Assembly: GCA_021396245.1 (NCBI GenBank)
Contig: WNYE01000027.1
Location: forward strand, 359,192-423,191
Origin: Sporothrix humicola
Lineage: Eukaryota > Ascomycota > Sordariomycetes > Ophiostomatales > Ophiostomataceae
Direction: 5' to 3'
Length of the DNA: 64,000 bases
Both the position numbers and the translations under genes were made by a program. The notes under the pieces were generated by a model. It had not been told where the DNA came from and did no database searches. It saw nothing but the letters and a program-made list of their open reading frames with translations. The stretch's first letter is position 1. Each line of letters begins with the position of its first letter. Of this stretch, positions 46,847 to 56,420 are shown piece by piece.

Positions 46847-49118
46847 CGTGGCCGTGAATGTTGCAGACTATCTGGAAGTGAGTGCGCAAGGACCTGGCCA
46901 CGACGGGAACCGGACTCGGAAGGGTTCACAAGCCAAAAGCAGCTTGTTCCCACGAATGCGCAAGAACTGAGGCCGTTCACCGTGCAAAGTCGAAATCCGC
47001 GAGCCCCGTGAAGTCTGTAGAAAAGGGGTTGGAAGGGACCAAAAAATTGAAGAAAAAAAAGCGACGCGAGGCAATGGCAAGTGAGCGGCCGAGACGAGAG
47101 ATTCGAAATAAAAGGATGCACCCACTTACGAACCTAAATGGGAAAGGCAAAGAAGAGGAACAGACAATAGCGATGCAGTCTTTGTGGAGTCAATGCGGCG
47201 TCTGGCAGGGGGAGGGGATGCACTGCTTAGTTTTGTTCGGGACCGGTTGCGTTCTGGTCCAGTGCCTTCGTGCCTATTTTGCAAGTGTCGCTTTCCTTTT
47301 TGCTATTTTGTTAGCTCCTGAGCAAGTCTCGACAGCCTATTCGTATTCGCCGACAACAGGCCAATTTGCCATTCCAAGGTCACCGCCCCACATCCTGGCA
47401 AGAAGCGCCGCAGCCAGTTCCTTCAACTCGCACGTCCGCTGTCACTCCGCGCCCAGTTAACTTACAGCTACGCCGGATGGGGACACTGGCGCAATGTCTT
47501 AGGGTTATTCTGCGTCCGGGGGGAGACGCACCGTTGAGGAAAACCGAAGCTGGACTTGTTAGGCGGGCTGGTGGGTGAGGTCCGGGAAGGGTGGGATTCA
47601 ATAAAGTGGTCCAGGCCAAGGCAGGTTATGTATAATGTAGAAGAAAGAAAGGTCGTATGAACCAAGGAGCGGGCGTTCGAGACCGCCGTTCTGCTTGTCA
47701 AGAGCTAGTTGAATAGCAGCCACAGAAAGCTTAGTCTTGACGGAGAAACACAGTCGGCCGAAATAGAAACGGGTCGGCTGAACAACGAGAACTATTTGGT
47801 GTTTAGCGAGGAGGGGGGTGGGAAAGTGAAAGATCGGGGATCAAGACAGAAGAATGCTGTTGTGTTTTGAAGGCAAGATGAGGCAATGTTGGAAAGAGAA
47901 ACAAACTCGAAGCACAATCCAGAAGAAATCATCCAGACTCGATCTCGATTTCTTTTTAACCGTGCACTGACTGTCCTTTCCTTTTCTCGACAGTGGCCAA
48001 GAACCACGTGGAAGGATTGCCGATCAGTTGACCCCGGTGGATTCAGGCTGCTAGGGTGTGAATGAGACAGATGACAAGATGCACAGAGAGCAGGGGGTGA
48101 CGAAATGTCGGAAAGTGACGATGGCAAGGAAAAAGATGAAAAAAGGAGACGGTGATGGAACGAAAAGGGGAGAGAAGGAGAGTTCAAAAGGGGCAGCGAA
48201 AGAATTGGCGAATCCCGTGGGCCACATGTGCGGCGCAACGGCGTGATAGGAAAGAACCAAAAGGCAAAAAAAGCAGGAAGCGATCCTCAGCTAGGAAAAG
48301 GCACCAGGAATGTGCAAGAGCGAGGCAAAGTGCAAAGAGGCATAAACTTCCGAGATTTCAGACTAGAAGAGAAGGAACGGACGATTCGGACTGGTCATAC
48401 AGAGGTGCATACATCTTGCATGCGCCTGCAGAAAATAGTTCCTTGTGTTCTGCATCGCAAGGCAGGAGGGCAGGCGCTCGAAGATACGGAAGGAACGAGG
48501 GGCGATCAACCATCAAACAGCAGCCGGAAGGAACTCTGTTGGTTCATCTCTGTGTAAGAAACAGCATATCGAGTCCTCACTGGCTGCATACTCGCTGTTC
48601 TCATCCAAATGATCCCGCATATTTCTTTTGCTCACTTGCTCTCCAGGGTGTCGCACCATCCGGCCCAGCGAATGGAATGAGTAGCATGGCAATCCTGCGC
48701 GTGACTGTTTCATGCACCTGGAATGGTGGGCAACGCAGGAAAAATGACGAAATGAATGGTGGCTGTATTGTTTCGAACAAAATGAAGGAATAAAGGGATC
48801 ACGAAGAGAAAAAAGAAATCAAGGACATAGAAACCGACCGTGAAATAAATACTACTGTTATATTGTGTAACTGTCGTCGAAAATAGAACAATAGATTGAT
48901 GCATCACAATCTGTGGTAAAATGTCAAGAAATATACAAAGTATACAAACAACGAGTAATATGTGTACAAGTACAATCCAATTGTGAGCGAGAGGGTCCAA
49001 TTACGCCAAAAAGCCGTATCCATCCCATTGTTCAAATACGAGTCCAGGTGCCCACCTACCCTTGCGTTTTCCATCCATAAACCTCCTTCCAATCACCAAT
49101 CCCCCCTCTTTTTTTGGC
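46847..49118. other. Intergenic region without recognised gene
   Basis: Upstream of the phosphatase and downstream of FMP25. Small frames overlap on both strands without similarity. 48.8-49.0 kb is AT-rich, a likely 3' end for FMP25. No RNA gene is recognised. Confidence 0.45.
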
Positions 49119-51116
49119 TCAAACGCCTGAGTAAACACCCGAGACGTACCGGCCGCACGTCACACGCTGCTCTATGCTGACTTTGCGGCCGTTGCCGCCG
49201 AGTCTGACGGTGGTCCGCGGCGTCAGGGCAAGACGCTCGCGCGCAAGGTCTAGGTTGGCCTGGGTAGTCTTGCTGTCGGGAGACGGGGGCAAGATGCCAC
49301 GCGATGAAGCGACAGTCTGAGCAGCATCGAGAGGTGCAATGTGAACAGGCTCGCTCTGGTTGTTGCGCTTGCCGGTACCGAGCTGGTAGTACTCGTTGCC
49401 GCCCCACCAGAGCGTATCGGCGCCCCAGTTGGTGTCGGCATTCTGCTGCGAGGACGATGAGGCGCCGACGCGCGTGGCATTGTCGAGGACGGCGCTGGCG
49501 TGCGTAGCGCCGACTTCAATATGGGCAAGGCGGATGGGCACAAGAGCACCCACAGACTCATTGTATTCGGAAAGGCCCGAAAGCGCACGGATGCGCGCTG
49601 GTCCTGTAGTCGAAATGTGCACCCACTTGCCGGTACCCAGGCTGCCGTAGATTCCAGAGCCGCACGACCACGTATCCGCAGATGTCAGGATGCCGTCCTT
49701 CTTCCGGCCACCCACACCCTTCTCCTGGACGTCCACAGTGAAGAACGAGGTGGCACCGCCGGCAGCAATCGACGTCACACGAACCCTTGGGCGGCCCTCG
49801 TTGATATCACGGCCTGCCAGTTCGACAGCCTTTTTGTCACCAGGCAGCTCGTAAAGCTTGTCGATGGGGACTTTCACAGGTGCATCCGTAGCGGGGAAGG
49901 TGGGCGATGCAGGGATACAAAGCTGGCCAGTCGAGTTGTCACCGAAGCTGTAAAGCGAGCCATCACGACCAAGAACCAGCGAGTGGTAGTCGCCCGCCGC
50001 AATCTGTTCGGCAGGGATTCCCTTGAGGCCAGAAACTTCGTGAGGCGTATCCAGCGGGCGGTCTTTCGGGCGAGTCTCCCAGTTCAGGCCGGGCACACCG
50101 AGCTGGCCCTTAATAGGGAACGAGGACAAGCTCGAGACAGCCGAGAAAACACGGCCCTTGGATGTCAGCAGCAAACAGTGCTCCTGTCCGCCGCGAATGT
50201 CCACGACACGCTCACCCCAGCCCAGGCCGGACGGTGTCATCGTGCGGTAGCTCGAGTCGATATAGGGCGAGCCGCTGGTGGGACCTGAAGGCCTGCTCCA
50301 GAACCAGGAAGATGTATTGGGACCCTGCGACGGCTCAGAAGGGCCAGCCGAGGCCGCAATGACTGCGCCGTTGGCCGGCTGCGAGTCTTCCTTGGAGATT
50401 GGAAGCGAGTAAACGCTACCGTTGGAAGATAGGGCAATCACACGGTCGTTGGACAGTGCCACCTTGACAATGTTCTTGCCCTTGAGTGTCATCACGGGTG
50501 ACAGAACCGTCTTGGCGGCCGTAGCCTCCTTTCCCCAGTAGCCAACACCCCACTGCAGGACGTCGCCGCTCTCCGTCACCGCAACGCCAACTTCGCTGTC
50601 GAGCCGCAGATCGCGCAAAATCTGGCCGTCAAAGAAGCTGATGCGCCGCGGCTCCTTGACAAATGTGTCGGTGGAGTCAGGTGCCACCACGCGGCCGGCA
50701 TTGGATCCCCATGCGTAGACTCCCGGGTTTTCAAGGCTGTTCTTGACTTGGCGATGCTGAGGGCTGATGGCTTCGCGAATATCGTCCTGGCTTGTCGTTG
50801 GCGTCGCCGGCGTCTTCTCAAACTCAATTTCGGCCTTGGGGATCACAACTTTTTGCGGCACCTTTGGGTCCTTGCCCTCGCTCTTGTCTTTCGACATTGA
50901 AGAGTAGGTGTACACGCCCGCGCCGACCAAAAATGCTACCACAACCAGGCCGCCATATCCGCCTCCGCGACCACGTCCTCCACGTCGACCACCACCACGC
51001 CGCGGCCCAGGGTTTGGGCCAGCGCTGTTACCAATCCAGCGGACAGGAGTCAGCTGGGGTGTCTGCCTTGGTCGCAGCGCTCCTAAAGCGCACGTAGCTC
51101 TGCGAAGCGACGCCAT
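49119..51116 (-). CDS. FMP25: Fmp25-like mitochondrial RCC1-repeat protein
   Basis: Inner-membrane mitochondrial protein with an RCC1-type beta-propeller; yeast Fmp25 is needed for assembly of the cytochrome bc1 complex. Single exon, 665 residues. The N-terminus is a basic presequence (MASLRRATCALGALRPRQ...) followed by a Gly/Arg-rich stretch and one membrane segment (GGLVVVAFLVGAGVYTY, about 55-71). The propeller follows with repeats such as PGVYAWGSNAGRVV, VLQWGVGYWG, HSLVLGRDGSLYSFGDNSTGQL, TWSCGSGIYGSLGTG and LWWGGNEYYQLGTGKR. The C-terminus (EQRVTCGRYVSGVYSGV) closes the last blade. It is divergent from the Pelota-like gene. Confidence 0.9.
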   Translation of the reverse strand: MASLRRATCALGALRPRQTPQLTPVRWIGNSAGPNPGPRRGGGRRGGRGRGGGYGGLVVVAFLVGAGVYTYSSMSKDKSEGKDPKVPQKVVIPKAEIEFEKTPATPTTSQDDIREAISPQHRQVKNSLENPGVYAWGSNAGRVVAPDSTDTFVKEPRRISFFDGQILRDLRLDSEVGVAVTESGDVLQWGVGYWGKEATAAKTVLSPVMTLKGKNIVKVALSNDRVIALSSNGSVYSLPISKEDSQPANGAVIAASAGPSEPSQGPNTSSWFWSRPSGPTSGSPYIDSSYRTMTPSGLGWGERVVDIRGGQEHCLLLTSKGRVFSAVSSLSSFPIKGQLGVPGLNWETRPKDRPLDTPHEVSGLKGIPAEQIAAGDYHSLVLGRDGSLYSFGDNSTGQLCIPASPTFPATDAPVKVPIDKLYELPGDKKAVELAGRDINEGRPRVRVTSIAAGGATSFFTVDVQEKGVGGRKKDGILTSADTWSCGSGIYGSLGTGKWVHISTTGPARIRALSGLSEYNESVGALVPIRLAHIEVGATHASAVLDNATRVGASSSSQQNADTNWGADTLWWGGNEYYQLGTGKRNNQSEPVHIAPLDAAQTVASSRGILPPSPDSKTTQANLDLARERLALTPRTTVRLGGNGRKVSIEQRVTCGRYVSGVYSGV

Positions 51117-51910
51117 TTTGGTGTCGGTTTAAAAGTAGTTGAAAAAACTGGCCAGGGATAGCTGGCAGTGAGTTGAAAGTCAGGTGAGTGTGTGTACCCG
51201 TACAGTACAGCACGGTGCCGAAAATAGCTGTTTTTCACTTCACGATCCAAACGAATTCTCATTCGATCGATAAGTGGTCCAAAAAAGTCTGTGTTGGCGG
51301 ATGATGTGATGGCCATTCGCATCCCATTGTGGCTCGAAGGGGCCTTATGTCATAAACCATGGAGGGGAAGGAAGCTTGGGCAAAAACCGCACTATTAGCT
51401 CGCACCTGATTCGGCAGGACCCATTGCGGAGAAAAAAGCTGTTAGATGGACCCATTTTTCACGTGCGCGGCTGTGTTAGTTATCGCAGCCTTGTTTTGTT
51501 CGCCCCTATTTCGGAAAGACGTCACCACATCGTAAGCAACAGTGTGAAATTCAAACTTGTATACCTTCATCTTGTGGCTTTCTTAGTGTCTGCAGAGACT
51601 TCTTATGTGTCCTCTGCATTTTTTCTAGTCAAAACCACGAAATAGCAGCCCTGCGAGGTATAAGTGTCTGGCCCTCCCCTCCATTCTAAAATTTTTCTCT
51701 TCCCCTCTCTTTCCTCCTACAACTCAAAATTCCACACCGCAACTACAGCTTCACATCCATCACAGCTCTTCTCTCACAACTTCGCTTCGCCAAGAACACA
51801 CAAACAACTTTGGATAACTCTTTCCACTTCTTGCAGTCATTTGCAGGATTCTACAACGACTTCTACCCGGTTTTCACAGCTTTTCTGCAGAATCTGCAAC
51901 TTTTCTCAAG
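51117..51910. promoter_or_regulatory. Divergent promoter region, FMP25 / Pelota-like
   Basis: About 790 bp between two outward-facing start codons. The right half (51680-51910) is CT/CA-rich and looks like the leader of the plus-strand gene. No named element is recognised. Confidence 0.4.
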
Positions 51911-53437
51911 ATGCGGTTCGTTCAGAAAACAGCGACAGGCTGGGCTGCGACAGTCGCCGCGGCTTCATCCTCGATGGAAGCCAAGAAAACTGTCCGCCTG
52001 GCTCTCGACACATCCGACGACATCTGGTTTCTCAAAGACAACATCGCCGTCGACGACAAACTCGTTTTTGGCGACTCACCAAATGAGGAAGGTGCGGACG
52101 TCAAAACTCTTCTCGTCAAGGAAACAGAGTTCGATGCGGCCACCTCAACCCTGCACGTGACTGGAACATTAAAACAGTCCGCCACAAACTCATCACGCAC
52201 AAAAAAGGACTTGCTGAATGACGCACCTGACCCAACCCGTCGCATCAGCATCGCACCAGCTTCTGTCATCACTCTCCGCAGGGATAGCGGGTTCTCGCTC
52301 AGCACACGCCAGAAAATTATTGCCACCGCTCAGCCAGACCGCCGCAGTGAAGTACTTGCTGTCGTCATTCTTGAAAAGGATTTCAGCAGTGCCAACGTGC
52401 GGATATTGTCCGGTGAGGAGCAGCGCCTAAACGAAACTGTCAAGGTCGACGTCAGTCTCCTCACCGAGGGCGACGGCAACAGCGACCTTTCTGCTGCAAG
52501 CAAAAAGAACGTTAAGAATGAGCGGAAGCTGCAGCACGAGAACAAGAAGAAGGAGTCCAAGCAAGCCCGCAGCACCAAAGGCCAGCTGTCTCCTCTGCAG
52601 GACACGCTGTTTGAGTCAGCCATTGACACTCTGTTTGCCAACTTGGACTTGGAGCACGACGAACCGTGCCCTCTTCTAGTTGCTTCTCTCGGCGAGGCCG
52701 CACACAATTTCCAGGCTTTTGCGCGCACCCACGCTGCAAGCAAACACAACAAGCCCTTGCTCCAGATGGCCAACGACGCTATTGTCGTCGACACATATGG
52801 TGCCGCAGGACAAGGCGCAGCGAAAGCTGATTCCACCCCAGATGCCAAAGATGCCAAGTCAAATGGCAAAAAGGGCAAGAAAGCGGCTGGCAAGAAGGCA
52901 ACAAAGGAAAGCAGCCCGAGCTCTGAAACGAGCGAGTCCAGCGCCAAAAACAAGGACAACCTCTGGCTGCCTGCATATCGTCAAAACATCTCCAGAAAGA
53001 ATATGGGACCGTTTGACGAGATGCTCATGCGCCCTGACGTTCTTGCCAAAATCCACAATGTCCGCTTTGACCGCGATCTCTCGCTGGTCCTTGACGTGCA
53101 GGAGCGCGTGCGACGCGAAGCCTCAGGGGATGAGCAGAGCGGGCGGGTGGCGTATGGCGTCAGATCCGTTGAAAAGGCTGCTCAAGAGGGCGCCATCGGT
53201 GCAGGCGGCATTATTCTGGTGAACAAGTCTCTCTTCCACGAGGGAAAGTTCCAAGAAGCAGTTGCCATTCTGTCAAATAAGGCCCGGGAAGACGGAGGAG
53301 AAGTGCGCATCCTCAGTGACACACATGAGTGTGGCCAAAATCTGGCAAAATTGGCCGGTATTGCAGCAATCCTGACGTTTCCGGTCTTTGGTCTGGATGA
53401 GCTAGATGAGGAGGGAAAAAATGGGGAGAAGAAATGA
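51911..53437 (+). CDS. Divergent Dom34/Pelota-family protein
   Basis: Dom34/Pelota with Hbs1 rescues stalled ribosomes (no-go decay). This single-exon frame gives 508 residues with the three-domain outline of the family but low identity. N-terminal Sm-like domain: MRFVQK start, DDIWFLKDNIAVDDKL in place of the usual DMWHxYNLI motif, EFDAATSTLHVTG. Central domain: LAVVILEKDFSSANVRIL, and LVASLGEAAHNF where the usual PGF motif is absent. C-terminal domain: AYGVRSVEKAAQEGAI, LVNKSLFHEG, GGEVRILSDTHECGQNLAKLAGIAAILTFPV, the best conserved part. A Lys/Ser-rich insertion (KKGKKAAGKK to SSETSESS, about 318-350) separates domains two and three. It may be the sole orthologue, evolving fast, or a paralogue; the rest of the genome is needed to tell. 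Confidence 0.8.
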   Translation: MRFVQKTATGWAATVAAASSSMEAKKTVRLALDTSDDIWFLKDNIAVDDKLVFGDSPNEEGADVKTLLVKETEFDAATSTLHVTGTLKQSATNSSRTKKDLLNDAPDPTRRISIAPASVITLRRDSGFSLSTRQKIIATAQPDRRSEVLAVVILEKDFSSANVRILSGEEQRLNETVKVDVSLLTEGDGNSDLSAASKKNVKNERKLQHENKKKESKQARSTKGQLSPLQDTLFESAIDTLFANLDLEHDEPCPLLVASLGEAAHNFQAFARTHAASKHNKPLLQMANDAIVVDTYGAAGQGAAKADSTPDAKDAKSNGKKGKKAAGKKATKESSPSSETSESSAKNKDNLWLPAYRQNISRKNMGPFDEMLMRPDVLAKIHNVRFDRDLSLVLDVQERVRREASGDEQSGRVAYGVRSVEKAAQEGAIGAGGIILVNKSLFHEGKFQEAVAILSNKAREDGGEVRILSDTHECGQNLAKLAGIAAILTFPVFGLDELDEEGKNGEKK

Positions 53438-53792
53438 GGAGGATTCTACATAAAATTAAGTAGTTCTCTTCCGATCATGAATAAATCATCAATCACTTTT
53501 AACATGCTATGTGCCATTATGCTTCCGATGAAAACGTGTTGTTTGTGACATAATTTGTGCATTTCATTTTATTTTGCAATGGCGACATAACGCTTCATTT
53601 TCCTATATCCCTTTTCTTTTCTTAATGTGCTTGCTCTTCTTGTTCACGTATTTCAGTTTCACGCCGCAGTGCTTGTTTAAGATTTCCATGCTATCTATGG
53701 CGAATTTTTACTGCCAGCTTAATGTATACCAACAAAATATATACATTTTATCCAGAGGTCTAACCTACTTATTTTCTTGCGTGCTTACTTTG
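53438..53792. other. Convergent 3' intergenic region
   Basis: AT-rich 350 bp between the ends of the Pelota-like gene and the minus-strand hypothetical gene; contains AATAAATC near 53480. No gene is seen. Confidence 0.5.
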
Positions 53793-55484
53793 CTACTGAA
53801 GGCGGGCTAGAGGATAAGAATGCACTCGAATAGGCATCTCCGGACGCAATAATATCTTCCACTCCTGGGATTTCGTATAATCTCTCAAGATTCTTCTGGT
53901 GCTATTTTGGGCTCGGCCTCCTCTGGGACTTCCAGCACGAAACTCTCTGTGATGTTTTGTAACGTGCTGCCTGGGGTCATGTGCGGCTTTCTTGCCTGCT
54001 TTCTTGTTTTTCTGCTTTCCCCTCCAGTTCTTGTGTCTTCTATCACTTTCCCTTCTCTTGTATATTTCTTCCGGACTGGGATGATCTATTGAGAAATTTC
54101 CCACTGTTGTTGGACTGTCTTTGGAATCGCATCTTGATGCGTTGGTACCGGCTTCGACGATAATCTCTTTGACGAAATTATTAATTAGATCCTCATCAAA
54201 TACAACCCCGTATTCACCAGTATTACACGGAGTGGTATCGTCAGCAGGCACGGTCTCTGCGACAGAACACCCTCTGTTTCTAATTTCCCATTTTGCTTTC
54301 TGGCCCTTTTTCTGTCTGCGTCTGTGCCGTTGCCGTCTCGGTTTAAATGGGCACGCCACATCATGCTCGTCTTGGTCCGGTGATTGCTTCTTGTCTCTGC
54401 TGCAATTCTTATGTCGTCCACCTCGGGTTGGATTCGCAACCTGAGAATTGGAATGGGCCGCGTTACCATAAAAGCTAGGCAGCTTCCGTGTCGTGATAGG
54501 TCGCGGTATTTTGGTGGGAGGTAGGTAAAGTTTTGGCAACTTCCCATCGATTATTCTCACTACTTTGTTTCCCCTGACTTCTTCAATATACCGCACACTT
54601 AGTCCTTGAGTAAGCTTCCAGGCATATGTTGCACTTGGAGCTGTGGGCAAGCTTGCAGCTTGTGGTGCCGTTGCCTGCGGCGTCCCCGACAATTTGGGTA
54701 CACTCGAAGTTTTCGACTCACCCGTAACGGGTGACGCACTCTAATTCCGACCAGTATCTGAAGTCTGTGCCGCACATCTAGTCCCCGGTGCAAAATTTTG
54801 AGGTGGTGTCTGTTTTGCTGTGTGTAGGAGCATAACATCGTCGCTGAAGTCTACAAGTCTGGGGATGGTAAGATCTCGAAAGTTTGGCATAAGATCTAAC
54901 AAACGTTGCTCTGGATAGGATGGCCGTTTAGTAGTCGGTCGAAGAGACGGGACCGGGATTGATGTCTTTTTCTTCTTCGATGTAGCCATCACGATGGAAT
55001 GGAGTCGGGATCCACAGTTAGGATAGGATAGTGGTTGTAGCTTGCCCTCCGTGATACTCGCGAACTCCTGATCGATGTGCTCAGTGAGCTTGTAGATACT
55101 ATTAATACCTCGGTCTGTTTTTGAAAGAGCATGGAGACCTTGTACTAGTTTTGGGTCTCTTTGCTGCTCAGGGATGATGGTATCTTGGCTAGGAGCCATT
55201 GGCCTGCTGGAGGGTGATGACCTAAGTGGTAGAGAATGGGACTGTCCCAGACTCTGTGAGGCGACCAAATGGGGAAGATGACTGTAGTTCTGTGCATGCG
55301 GTTGTATGAAGGTCGTAGGAGGAGAAGATTCAGATGGGGAGGAAGAAAACCGTAGCGGGAGCGTAGAAGGCTGGCTCCGGGGAACAATGCTCTGCGCATT
55401 TGCTGGGGCAGGTGTTGAGTTGGAATTCAAGTCACCCTGAGGCGGGGCAGCCCGTAGATGGTAATCTTTCGTATGATGTACCAT
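53793..55484 (-). CDS. Hypothetical protein, frame interrupted by one TAG codon
   Basis: Two long minus-strand frames, 55484-54741 and 54738-53793, lie in the same phase and are separated only by a TAG at 54743-54741; together they span 563 sense codons. The first part is Ser/Pro/Gln-rich, then HALSKTDRGINSIYKLTEHIDQEF, a KKKKT patch and LLDLMPNFRDLTIPRLVDFSDDVMLLH. The second has YAWKLTQGLSVRYIEEVRGNKVVRIIDGKLPKLYLPP followed by very basic tracts (RRQRHRRRQKKGQK, KQKNKKAGKK). I recognise no family. The stop may lie in a small intron (54854-54741 or 54836-54741, both multiples of three, but with weak GTAGAC/GTTATG donors), or the gene may be a recent pseudogene. It is divergent from COG3. Confidence 0.5.
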
Positions 55485-56420
55485 TCTTGAGACACAGAAA
55501 AGCTCGGAATAGCGTGTTGGAGGAAGTTGATATTAATAAACCTGTGGGAAATGGATATTGAGTTGCGGCAAGCGCCGAAAGTCGTAAGAATGGAGTTTGA
55601 TAAAAACGATGCAATAGGTTGCGAGAACGCAGTGATTGTCTAAAGATGTATGGTGTGTTTGCTGATTGTGATTTTCATTAGAATATGTTGCTCTGTACAG
55701 ATAAAAAGACGCAGACCTGAGCTTGGTTGACGTAAACAGAGGAAAGCAAACAGGTCCCCTTATTACGTACCTGGAGCAACGTGGACCAATGGTCTCTCTT
55801 TCCTTATTCAGTCACTCCTGTCATTACTTCATCAAGAAATATCTGTCTTCGTAAACTATCACAAATGCACCTTCCTTGTATTTTAGAAGAGCACTTGTTT
55901 ATGTTAGAAGGAACGCGATCGTCGATACATGAACAGATGAGGCAAGTGTTGTTGGAAACACGCCCAAATAGGAAATAGCAGCCACTTGCACGGAAAGGCA
56001 GAGGGCCAGCCCCACTAATAGCAATGCCCCCACAAATTTCGCAGCCCCATAATGCCTCCGTGTCCTTGGCGCTAAATCGTCCCCTCGTTCCTTGCTCGTT
56101 CTCGTTTGTCGGGAGCTACGTGGTGCATCTGCCACACTCAGTTGATTTGATCTCGAAGCTGCACAACCAAAACCAGGTTCAACAGCTCAACCACCTAACC
56201 ACCCAACGAGTGCCCGTTGGCCACGAAATAGGTTGCAGCTCGATTAATCCGTACTCTGCGACGCCGACCTTCGATCCACGACCCCGCGACGCCCAATTGA
56301 CTCGGCCATCCCGCATCCTCCCTTTTCTGCAACGACCGATTCGCCGACCACGGACACGCTCCCACCGTTAGATGAACTGCGGCCTGTCGCTTCAGGCAGG
56401 CAGCGCGGGCTATTGCGACG
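55485..56420. other. Divergent upstream region of the hypothetical gene and COG3
   Basis: About 930 bp, mixed composition, no convincing frame. CA/CCA-rich sequence at 56150-56260 probably belongs to the COG3 leader. Confidence 0.45.

Noticed and set aside
47660..47690. tRNA T-arm-like GCGTTCGAGACCGC
   Set aside because: No matching acceptor, D or anticodon arms around it; no tRNA could be supported anywhere in the window.
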